From assembly GCA_030671565.1 (NCBI GenBank), contig DAOVIC010000123.1, positions 1-5,173 on the forward strand: 5,173 nt of DNA, read 5' to 3'. Shown here piece after piece: positions 1 through 5,173 of the stretch (the first letter of the stretch is position 1; every line of letters begins with the position of its first letter). The position numbers were made by a program, and so were the translations under genes. A model generated the notes under the pieces. The model was given only the letters and a program-made list of their open reading frames with translations, did no database searches and was not told where the DNA came from. This stretch comes from Anaerohalosphaeraceae bacterium. GTDB lineage: Bacteria > Planctomycetota > Phycisphaerae > Sedimentisphaerales > Anaerohalosphaeraceae.

Positions 1-565
1 CGACACCGTTGAAATTCAGGATATGATCTTTGACGACGTAGCACTCGTCATAGAACAAAAGGGCCTGAAAACAAATCTGCAAACAATTCTCGATTCCATG
101 CCCGAAGCAGAACCAAAAGAAGAACCCGCCGAACCGGAAGCGAAAGAAAAACCGCAAAAGAACCTTAAGATCGCAAATCTCGAAATTAAAAATGTTCAAG
201 TAAAGGTAAAACTTCTTCCAATACCCGGAAAGACCGACACGATAACCTTCAAACTCGCTCCGATTAAAATGACGGACCTCGGTTCGGATGATAAGATGAC
301 CGTTGCTAAACTTACTTCTGAAATACTTATGGCAATTGCCAAAGGTGTCGCCCAGCAGGGAAAAGACCTCCTCCCATCCGAGATCATCGGCCCCCTGAAG
401 GACATCTCCGCAGAGACGATCGAAAAAGGTTTAGAAATTCTCAAAGAGGCAACTGACATCGGTACCGATGGCATCGAAAATGGAGCAGACGAAATCAAAA
501 AGGGTATCGAAGGAATCGGCGAAGGTCTAAAGGGAATCTTCGGCGGAAACAAAACGAAAGAGTAA
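1..565 (+). CDS. AsmA-like envelope protein, C-terminal part (5' end outside window)
   Basis: The reading frame is open from base 2, so the gene starts upstream; the first in-window ATG (base 23) is internal, and 187 residues are visible. Numbering from base 2, residues 1-33 look like the end of a beta-rich repeat module with a GLKTNLQTIL segment (21-30). A Pro/Glu/Lys-rich linker follows (about 34-53), then a second beta-rich module (about 54-100, with NLKIANLEIKNVQVKV at its start). The C-terminus is a Gly/Ile/Lys/Glu amphipathic helix (about 141-182) ending in a charged tail. The alternating-strand pattern resembles the C-terminal region of AsmA/DUF748-type proteins, which are usually inner-membrane-anchored periplasmic proteins affecting outer-membrane lipid or LPS assembly. 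The N-terminal anchor cannot be seen. It lies just upstream of an LPS glycosyltransferase, which fits an envelope role. The family call is by resemblance only and the precise function is unknown. Confidence 0.6.
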   Translation, partial: DTVEIQDMIFDDVALVIEQKGLKTNLQTILDSMPEAEPKEEPAEPEAKEKPQKNLKIANLEIKNVQVKVKLLPIPGKTDTITFKLAPIKMTDLGSDDKMTVAKLTSEILMAIAKGVAQQGKDLLPSEIIGPLKDISAETIEKGLEILKEATDIGTDGIENGADEIKKGIEGIGEGLKGIFGGNKTKE

Positions 566-580
566 CCGCAATATTTTTAT

Positions 581-1636
581 ATGTGTAAAGAAGTAATAGA
601 AATTACCAGTGACGATACGCCCCTCGCATGCGGCGAAGGCAGGCGAGGAGCTATCATAAACCCGGGCGCCATCGGCGATAACCTGCTCACCCTGCCTCTT
701 GCGGCATACATGCAAAAAACGCTCGCCCTCGACGCTGTAGACTTCATCGGCAATGCCGATTACATAGAATATCTGCAGGGAAGGAGTTGCATCTCAAATA
801 CGAGGTCCATCAATTCGATGCCGCTATACAATCTCTTCGTGGATCCCGACGAATTCGTACTCGACGAAGGACAAAAGCTCGCAAAATCACTCTGCAGCTA
901 CGAGTGGATAGTAAGCTTCCTCGGCGAGCCGTCCAGCAACTTCGAGAACAATCTCATCGCAAGCATCTACACAAGCCACCCCGCCCATATCTCGATCCTG
1001 CCCCTGATCCCCGACGACAACCAATCGACTCACATCAGTCGTTTCTACATCGAAAAGTTTTGCCAGGCAAACGATCTTGAGCAAACCGATTTCAAATTCA
1101 ACCAGGAAGCAAAACTTATTCAGCCGATCGAAACCGACATCGAAAACGGGAAAATGCTCGCAAGATCACTCGGGGTAGATGCTTCCAAAAAAGAGGTCGT
1201 GATACATCCCGGCAGCGGCGGCCAATACAAATGCTGGAACATTGACAATATTTCCGCCGTCGCAAGAAATCTTAAAGCCGCCGGTCACGAAATAGTTTTC
1301 CTGCTTGGACCTGCAGAAATCGAGAGATTCTCAGCAGAACAAAAGGACACATTGTCCGCGATCGGCAGGCTTTTTTCTTCCCTGCCCCTGCGTCAAACAA
1401 TGCAGATTATATCGTCCTGCGACTGTTTTCTGGGCAATGACAGCGGCATAAGCCACCTGTCCGCTACCCTCGGCACACCCACCGTCGTCCTGTTTGGCCC
1501 GACAAATCCGGACATTTACCGCCCTATCGGGCCGCATGTAGAGGTTGTAACCGCCCCCGCCGACAGTTTCTCCGGTCCTGATCCGCAAAACCAGACAATT
1601 GTAACTGAAATAGTATCTAAAATGCTTGGCGATTGA
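581..1636 (+). CDS. Glycosyltransferase family 9 (ADP-heptose:LPS heptosyltransferase type)
   Basis: The 351-residue product has the usual GT9 length and a two-Rossmann (GT-B) layout. The N-terminal domain carries the phosphate-loop-like PGAIGDNLLTLPL (residues 28-40). The C-terminal nucleotide-sugar domain has IHPGSGG (208-214) followed by K217 and W219, then GNDSGISHL (285-293) and FGPTNP (305-310), all characteristic of WaaC/WaaF/RfaQ-like enzymes. Family members move heptose (or a related sugar) from ADP-heptose to LPS core on the cytoplasmic side of the inner membrane; the exact donor and acceptor cannot be told here. ATG 581 is the only usable start: no in-frame ATG, GTG or TTG lies between it and the GAIGD motif, or between it and the previous stop. 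This gives about 20 residues before the first strand, longer than typical. There is no good SD before it (only a purine run at about 555-562), so translation may be coupled to the upstream gene, 15 bp away in the same frame. Confidence 0.9.
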   Translation: MCKEVIEITSDDTPLACGEGRRGAIINPGAIGDNLLTLPLAAYMQKTLALDAVDFIGNADYIEYLQGRSCISNTRSINSMPLYNLFVDPDEFVLDEGQKLAKSLCSYEWIVSFLGEPSSNFENNLIASIYTSHPAHISILPLIPDDNQSTHISRFYIEKFCQANDLEQTDFKFNQEAKLIQPIETDIENGKMLARSLGVDASKKEVVIHPGSGGQYKCWNIDNISAVARNLKAAGHEIVFLLGPAEIERFSAEQKDTLSAIGRLFSSLPLRQTMQIISSCDCFLGNDSGISHLSATLGTPTVVLFGPTNPDIYRPIGPHVEVVTAPADSFSGPDPQNQTIVTEIVSKMLGD

Positions 1637-1660
1637 CTACTGTCGATTTTCAGATATAAT
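1633..1660 (+). promoter_or_regulatory. Predicted sigma70-type promoter for lpxD-lpxI-kinase
   Basis: TTGACT (1633-1638) and a perfect TATAAT (1655-1660) are separated by 16 bp, close to the bacterial housekeeping consensus. The -35 box overlaps the GT9 stop codon (TGA, 1634-1636). Transcription would be expected to start near 1666-1668, giving a leader of roughly 30 nt before lpxD. A moderately AT-rich stretch lies upstream (about 1597-1623). The motif is read directly from the sequence; activity is inferred. Confidence 0.7.
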
Positions 1661-1670
1661 ACCCACCGCA

Positions 1671-1687
1671 TTTAAATTTAAATTTAA
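1671..1687. repeat. AT-only palindromic TTTAAA repeat in the lpxD leader
   Basis: TTTAAATTTAAATTTAA is a period-6 tract. Bases 1672-1687 form a perfect 16-nt palindrome. It lies between the predicted transcription start and the SD of lpxD and shares its last two bases with that SD. It could be a weak A-U hairpin, an unstructured ribosome standby region, or an operator; the sequence alone does not decide. Confidence 0.6.
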
Positions 1688-1692
1688 GGTGA
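1686..1692 (+). promoter_or_regulatory. Ribosome binding site of lpxD
   Basis: AAGGTGA lies 6 nt before ATG 1699. AGGTGA is exactly complementary to the conserved UCACCU of the 16S rRNA 3' end. This supports ATG 1699 over the overlapping frame that opens earlier at 1626. Confidence 0.75.
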
Positions 1693-1698
1693 CCATAC

Positions 1699-2730
1699 AT
1701 GCTATCAAAGACATTACAGCAGCTCGCCGACCACGTAGGCGGACAGGTACAAGGCGACAACTCCGTCGCAATAGAATCTGTTTCCACTCTGAAAAACGCT
1801 CAGAAAGGCCAGATCACTTTCTTGAGCAATAAAAAGTACGAGTCTATGCTTGCAGCAACCACCGCTTCGGCTGTCATTGTCGGTTGCGGCGATAAAAATA
1901 TCAAAGTCCCGCTTCTCATCGTCGACGATCCGTACTACGCTTTACAGCAGGTCGTCGTCCTTCTCCACGGCCACCGCGAACACCCGCCTGTCCAAATAAG
2001 CGAAAACGCAAACATCGCCCCCACTGCAAAACTCGGCGACCGATGTCAGGTCTGCGATTTTGTAACGATTAGCGAAAATGTCATCATCGGCAAAAACTGT
2101 TACCTCTACCCCGGCGTCTTCATCGGTCCCGATGTCGAAATGGGAGATGACTGCATAGTCTACCCGAACGCCGTAATTTTCGACAAAACCGTCATCGGCA
2201 ACCACGTAATAATCCAGGCCAACGCATCGCTCGGACAGGATGGATACGGATTCGCAACTCACCAGGGCGCACACCACAAAATACCACAGATCGGCCGGGT
2301 AATAATCGAAGACGATGTAGAGATCGGCTCCTGTGCTGCCATCGAACGAGGAACACTGGACGACACAGTCATCGGCAAGGGCACCAAGGTAGGCGATCTC
2401 GTCGCCATTGGACACGGCACAAAAGTCGGACCATATTGCTTCCTTGTCCCGCAGGTTGGAATTTCAGGTTCGACAACATTGGGACATCATTGCGTACTCG
2501 CCGGACAGGTCGGCGTCGCAGGACATCTCAAGATAGGCGACATGGTTCGGGTCGGGGCACAATCCGGAGTGCACGGAAACATCCCCAAAGGTGCAACATA
2601 CCTCGGATCGCCCGCGATGGAAGCCAAAAAAACGATGCGGATATTTGCGACCATGCCCCATATCATGGACATGCGTAAAGATATCAAAATCTTAAAAAAG
2701 CAGATCAAAAAGCTGCGAGATACGGAGTAA
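1699..2730 (+). CDS. lpxD: LpxD, UDP-3-O-acylglucosamine N-acyltransferase
   Basis: LpxD transfers a 3-hydroxyacyl chain from acyl-ACP to the 2-amino group of UDP-3-O-acyl-glucosamine, the third step of lipid A synthesis, in the cytoplasm as a trimer. The 343 residues match the family length (E. coli 341). The N-terminal uridine-binding domain is about residues 1-100, with ITFLSNKKY at 39-47 including F41 and Y47. A left-handed beta-helix of hexapeptide repeats follows (about 100-290; GQDGYGFA and RGTLDDTVIG are recognisable). The end is a helical, basic tail (about 310-343). The catalytic base is H239 and a second conserved histidine is H276, both at the same numbers as in E. coli as I recall it. 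Around H239 the usual DNLVQIAHN is GDLVAIGHG, and residue 290 is Gly where E. coli has Met. It has its own promoter and SD and leads a tight operon with lpxI and a kinase gene. Confidence 0.96.
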   Translation: MLSKTLQQLADHVGGQVQGDNSVAIESVSTLKNAQKGQITFLSNKKYESMLAATTASAVIVGCGDKNIKVPLLIVDDPYYALQQVVVLLHGHREHPPVQISENANIAPTAKLGDRCQVCDFVTISENVIIGKNCYLYPGVFIGPDVEMGDDCIVYPNAVIFDKTVIGNHVIIQANASLGQDGYGFATHQGAHHKIPQIGRVIIEDDVEIGSCAAIERGTLDDTVIGKGTKVGDLVAIGHGTKVGPYCFLVPQVGISGSTTLGHHCVLAGQVGVAGHLKIGDMVRVGAQSGVHGNIPKGATYLGSPAMEAKKTMRIFATMPHIMDMRKDIKILKKQIKKLRDTE

Positions 2731-2734
2731 CTCC
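2724..2734 (+). promoter_or_regulatory. lpxI ribosome binding site within a small stop-codon hairpin
   Basis: GGAG (2724-2727) is the SD for lpxI, 10 nt before ATG 2738. It is followed by the lpxD stop TAA and then by CTCC (2731-2734), so GGAG and CTCC can pair as a 4-bp stem with the stop codon as the 3-nt loop. Ribosomes finishing lpxD would open the stem, which would suit translational coupling. The stem is short, so its stability is uncertain. Confidence 0.5.
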
Positions 2735-2737
2735 AAA

Positions 2738-3574
2738 ATGCCGGCATCGGAGACTATAGGTCTAATCGCAGGACAGGGGCGTCTGCCTTTCATGGTTGCC
2801 AAAGGCGCCAAAAAAGCCGGCCTCCGCGTAGTTTGCATCGGACTAAACGGAAGCTGTGACCCCGCACTTGCCGCTCACGTCGACGTCTTTATGACAGGCG
2901 CCGTCCTAAGACCAGGCGCATGGATGAGAAAATTACGAAAAAACGGCGCCGCCAAAACGATCATGGTTGGACGTGTCGCAAAAACAAAAATGTATGCACC
3001 GTGGCGAATAATAAGAAACCTGCCCGACTGGCGGGCACTTAGAATTTGGTATTGCCGCCTGCGAAAAACAGACAAACGTAATGACACGGTGCTATGTGCC
3101 ATCGCAGACGAACTGGCAAGCGGCCAAATTTTTCTGGAGGATTCGACAATGTACTGCAAGGATCACCTGGCAGACGAAGGAGTCATGACAAAATGCAAAC
3201 CGGGACCATGGGTTACCGAAGACATTGAATTCGGATGGCAGCTAGTCAAAAAGCTTGGCGAACTCGACATCGGACAGGCAATCGCCGTAAAAGAAAAAGA
3301 AATTATCGCCGTCGAAGCAATTGAAGGGACTGCAAAAATGATCAAACGTGCAGGCAGCCTCTGCAAAAAAGGTGGATGGACCCTGATAAAAACCGCAAAA
3401 CCAAACCAGGATATGCGATTCGACGTACCCTGCATCGGACCGGACACGATAGAGTCACTCGCAAAAAACGGCGGCAAATGCGTCGTCGTCCAGAAAGGCA
3501 AAACACTTATTCTGGAAAAACCCGAAACCATCGCCCTTGCAAACCGTCTTAATATTGCCATCGTCGGACACTGA
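2738..3574 (+). CDS. lpxI: LpxI, UDP-2,3-diacylglucosamine pyrophosphatase
   Basis: LpxI (former DUF1009) hydrolyses UDP-2,3-diacylglucosamine to lipid X and UMP, the step right after LpxD. It replaces LpxH in many bacteria and is peripheral to the inner membrane. The 278 residues match the family length. The N-terminal domain opens with IGLIAGQGRLP (7-17). The C-terminal catalytic domain contains LGELDIGQAIAV, AVEAIEGT (191-198), and KPNQDMRFDVPCIG (from K221), with acidic residues D225 and D229. The Caulobacter enzyme is known to need a conserved Asp in this part of the protein (D225 there); I have not aligned the two. The usual EGTD motif reads EGTA here (A199). The start is supported by GGAG overlapping the end of lpxD, and the gene follows lpxD by 7 bp, so the two consecutive pathway enzymes are probably co-translated. 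Confidence 0.94.
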   Translation: MPASETIGLIAGQGRLPFMVAKGAKKAGLRVVCIGLNGSCDPALAAHVDVFMTGAVLRPGAWMRKLRKNGAAKTIMVGRVAKTKMYAPWRIIRNLPDWRALRIWYCRLRKTDKRNDTVLCAIADELASGQIFLEDSTMYCKDHLADEGVMTKCKPGPWVTEDIEFGWQLVKKLGELDIGQAIAVKEKEIIAVEAIEGTAKMIKRAGSLCKKGGWTLIKTAKPNQDMRFDVPCIGPDTIESLAKNGGKCVVVQKGKTLILEKPETIALANRLNIAIVGH

Positions 3575-3576
3575 GG
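3572..3576 (+). promoter_or_regulatory. Ribosome binding site of the kinase-like gene
   Basis: TGAGG comprises the lpxI stop codon plus two bases and lies 5 nt before ATG 3582, placing termination and initiation within one ribosome footprint. A second candidate, AAGG at 3618-3621, lies 5 nt before an in-frame ATG at 3627 (residue 16), so initiation there cannot be excluded. Confidence 0.45.
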
Positions 3577-3581
3577 CCTAA

Positions 3582-4412
3582 ATGACACCAACCGCTGCCC
3601 AACCGAATATCTTCGACAAGGTCCGTATGTCTAATTGGCAGGTTTTCGTCAATCGAAACTTTGCCAAAACTTTTTCCACAGGCCGCATCCTCTCAGAATA
3701 CACCTATGATATTCGCGGACCCTTTACACCTGTCCCCGCATCAAAATTCGCAAGGGTATTCAGATGCAAAGTCAACTTCGCCTCTCACGAGCAGGACCTG
3801 TTTTTCAAGCAGTACCTCTACCGCTCACCCCTGGACTTCCTAAAACACATCTTCCGCCCCTCTCGTGCAAGACGTGCAGCCAGTGCAGCGACCATGCTCG
3901 CCCAACACGGACTGTCTACGCCGGAAGTTGTCGCGATAGGCCGGTTGAAGATCGCTGGCCTGTGCATAAAGACTTTCGTAATAACACGCAGCCTCGAAAA
4001 CGCAAAGGACCTCTACGCCTGCATATCGGACATCTTCCGGGGACAGGCAACGCAACGCCGTAAATTCTTCACCGATCTCGGAACCACGATAGGAACTATG
4101 CACAACGCGGGCATCTTCCACGGCGACCTGAGGCCGGGAAACGTCATGGCCCGCAGGCAGGACGGCAAATGGCAGTTTTACTTCCTCGACAACGAACGAA
4201 CAAAAAAATTCGCAAAACTGCCCGAAAAATTACGCCTCAAAAATCTAGTACAGATAAATATGATACCCTCTAAGCAATTGACCGCCGCCGACCGAATGAG
4301 ATTCTACAAAAGCTATCGAAAGGCACACACCGCCCCAATACAAAACCAAAAACAACTGGCAATAAAAACCGCACAAACTACTGCCAAACGCCTCGAAAAA
4401 AGATTCCAGTAA
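3582..4412 (+). CDS. Lipopolysaccharide kinase (Kdo/WaaP/InaA-type) family protein
   Basis: The 276-residue protein has the core of the eukaryotic-like LPS kinase fold. The presumed ATP-lysine is K76 in LFFKQY. The catalytic loop is HGDLRPGNVM (180-189), with D182 as catalytic base and N187 as metal ligand. The metal-binding acidic motif is LDNE (D203), in place of DFG. Family members (KdkA, WaaP) phosphorylate Kdo or heptose of the LPS inner core on the cytoplasmic side of the inner membrane using ATP. The protein is very basic, with an Arg cluster (RPSRARR, 92-98) and a Lys/Arg-rich C-terminus that may bind acidic lipid. The Glu commonly found in the following helix is not seen; the stretch is Ala-rich (A99-A103). 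It is third in the operon after lpxD and lpxI with a 7-bp gap, which favours lipid A-Kdo or core modification over a regulatory kinase. Kdo kinase is my first guess, heptose kinase the alternative. The start may be residue 1 or M16. Confidence 0.8.
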   Translation: MTPTAAQPNIFDKVRMSNWQVFVNRNFAKTFSTGRILSEYTYDIRGPFTPVPASKFARVFRCKVNFASHEQDLFFKQYLYRSPLDFLKHIFRPSRARRAASAATMLAQHGLSTPEVVAIGRLKIAGLCIKTFVITRSLENAKDLYACISDIFRGQATQRRKFFTDLGTTIGTMHNAGIFHGDLRPGNVMARRQDGKWQFYFLDNERTKKFAKLPEKLRLKNLVQINMIPSKQLTAADRMRFYKSYRKAHTAPIQNQKQLAIKTAQTTAKRLEKRFQ

Positions 4413-4456
4413 CCCCCCTTCCAGAGACCGCTTTTGCAATAATTACAGAGTTTCTT
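4413..4456. other. Convergent intergenic gap without a visible terminator
   Basis: These 44 bases separate the stop of the kinase-like gene (TAA, 4410-4412) from the stop of rfbB (TAG on the - strand, 4457-4459). There is a C-run near the left end and AT-rich sequence in the middle. I found only short direct repeats (TTCCAG, CAGAG, ACCGC) and no GC-rich hairpin followed by a T-tract on either strand. Termination may be Rho-dependent, or transcripts may overlap. Confidence 0.5.
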
Positions 4457-5173
4457 CTACCGCCCCGAATACATCGAATCGTAATACTTTTCGTATTCGC
4501 CCGATACGATCGTTTCAAGCCACTGGCTATTCTCCAGGTACCAGTCGATAGTCTTTACGATCCCTTCTTCAAACGTCACCATCGGCGCCCACCTAAGCTC
4601 TTTCATCGCCTTACTCGAGTCGATAGCATACCGCCGATCATGCCCCGGGCGATCCTTTACATACGTTATAAGAGATGAGTCCTTGCCAAGCCTCTCAAGA
4701 ATAAGCCCGATCACTTCAAGATTCGTTTTTTCATTATTTCCGCCGATATTGTAGACCTCGCCCGGCTTGCCCTCCGTCAAAACCTTCCATATCGCCGCGC
4801 AGTGATCGTAAACATAAAGCCAGTCCCGAACATACAGGCCATCGCCGTATACCGGCAGTTCCTTGTCAGCCAAAGCATTATTGATCATCAGAGGGATCAT
4901 CTTTTCAGGAAACTGATACGGCCCGTAGTTATTTGAGCACCGCGTAATATTATATTCGAGCCCCCACGAATGCCCGAACGCCTTAACAAGATGGTCCGCC
5001 CCAGCCTTACTGGCCGAATAAGGCGAATTAGGACTCAAAGGAGTATCCTCGGTAAACATCCCCTCTGCGCCAAGCGAACCATAAACCTCATCGGTAGAAA
5101 CCTGCAAAAACCGCCCTATGCCTTTGTCCATCGCAGCCTTGAGCAATACAAGCGTACCCTGAACGTTAGTCTC
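4457..5173 (-). CDS. rfbB: dTDP-glucose 4,6-dehydratase, C-terminal part (5' end outside window)
   Basis: RfbB/RmlB converts dTDP-glucose to dTDP-4-keto-6-deoxyglucose using bound NAD+; it is the second step toward dTDP-L-rhamnose and the branch point to other dTDP-deoxysugars for O-chains. The frame is open to the right edge: the visible protein begins ETNVQGTLVLLKAAMDKG, so the TTG at 5146 is internal and not a start. Of about 340-350 residues, 238 are present; the N-terminal NAD-binding GxxGxxG region is missing. In window numbering, the catalytic triplet is T27-D28-E29 in VSTDEVYGS and the SDR pair is Y52xxxK56 in YSASK. Family hallmarks NNYGPYQFPEKMIPLMI, YGDGLYVRDWLYV, VYNIGG and RPGHDRRYAID follow in order. 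It is convergent with the lpxD operon and is probably transcribed with other dTDP-sugar genes to the right. No sign of damage. Confidence 0.96.
   Translation of the reverse strand, partial: ETNVQGTLVLLKAAMDKGIGRFLQVSTDEVYGSLGAEGMFTEDTPLSPNSPYSASKAGADHLVKAFGHSWGLEYNITRCSNNYGPYQFPEKMIPLMINNALADKELPVYGDGLYVRDWLYVYDHCAAIWKVLTEGKPGEVYNIGGNNEKTNLEVIGLILERLGKDSSLITYVKDRPGHDRRYAIDSSKAMKELRWAPMVTFEEGIVKTIDWYLENSQWLETIVSGEYEKYYDSMYSGR

Noticed and set aside
196..552. 118-codon open frame on the - strand under the AsmA-like gene
   Set aside because: It is a Ser/Pro/Ile-rich mirror of the Gly/Ile/Lys/Glu sense sequence, with no supported start context and no family resemblance.
1626..1832. + strand frame beginning before lpxD and overlapping its start
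   Set aside because: It spans the promoter region, has no SD, and its product is Arg-rich with no family resemblance. The lpxD frame explains this DNA.
1942..2415. 157-codon open frame on the - strand inside lpxD
   Set aside because: It lies fully antisense to a clear LpxD with intact catalytic motifs. The product has no recognisable domain, and such frames arise from the codon bias of the sense gene.
3163..3591. 142-codon open frame on the - strand inside lpxI
   Set aside because: It is antisense to well-conserved LpxI motifs, with no recognisable protein and no promoter or SD evidence.
3764..4063. 99-codon + strand frame inside the kinase-like gene
   Set aside because: It is an out-of-frame shadow of the kinase sequence; the in-frame protein carries the conserved HGDLRPGN motif.
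4413..4456. Possible bidirectional terminator between the convergent genes
   Set aside because: Only short direct repeats were found; no inverted repeat with a stable stem and T-tract is visible on either strand.
5144..5146. TTG as the start codon of rfbB
   Set aside because: The frame continues to the window edge and encodes the conserved TNVQGT segment upstream of it, so the gene is truncated by the window and not short.

Overview
The window reads as ordinary chromosomal DNA from a Gram-negative-type bacterium that makes lipopolysaccharide (LPS). The gene set and protein style (an AsmA-like protein with a Glu/Pro/Lys linker, a GT9 glycosyltransferase, LpxD directly followed by LpxI, and an LPS-kinase-fold protein) best suggest a planctomycete of the Phycisphaerae/Sedimentisphaerales type. 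That placement is inference from recalled family resemblance and could not be tested by a search. GC content is moderate, coding density is very high, and all visible reading frames are intact. I see no mobile elements, tRNA or rRNA genes, or CRISPR arrays.

Layout. (1) Bases 1-565, + strand: the 3' end of an AsmA-like envelope protein gene, open at the left edge. (2) 581-1636, +: a complete GT9 (ADP-heptose:LPS heptosyltransferase type) gene, 15 bp downstream and in the same reading frame. (3) 1633-1698: a short control region. It has a near-consensus sigma70-type promoter whose -35 box overlaps the GT9 stop codon, an AT-only palindromic leader element and a good Shine-Dalgarno (SD) site. (4) 1699-4412, +: three tightly packed genes, lpxD, lpxI and an LPS/Kdo-kinase-like gene, with 7-bp gaps. 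(5) 4413-4456: a 44-bp convergent gap with no visible terminator. (6) 4457-5173, - strand: the C-terminal two thirds of rfbB/rmlB (dTDP-glucose 4,6-dehydratase), open at the right edge.

How the genes work together. LpxD and LpxI catalyse two consecutive steps of lipid A synthesis: N-acylation of UDP-3-O-acyl-glucosamine, then hydrolysis of UDP-2,3-diacylglucosamine to lipid X plus UMP. The kinase-like protein probably phosphorylates an inner-core sugar (Kdo or heptose), the GT9 enzyme probably adds a core heptose or related sugar, and RfbB makes the dTDP-4-keto-6-deoxyglucose used for dTDP-L-rhamnose and related O-chain sugars. The AsmA-like protein belongs to a superfamily linked to outer-membrane lipid homeostasis. 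The whole window is therefore an outer-membrane glycolipid locus.

I did not find a convincing undescribed system. The points most worth a second look are small: a heptad glycine/isoleucine pattern in the AsmA-like C-terminal tail, altered residues around the LpxD catalytic histidine and acyl-ruler position, an EGTD-to-EGTA change in LpxI, the promoter built into the GT9 stop codon, and possible translational coupling at the compact gene junctions.
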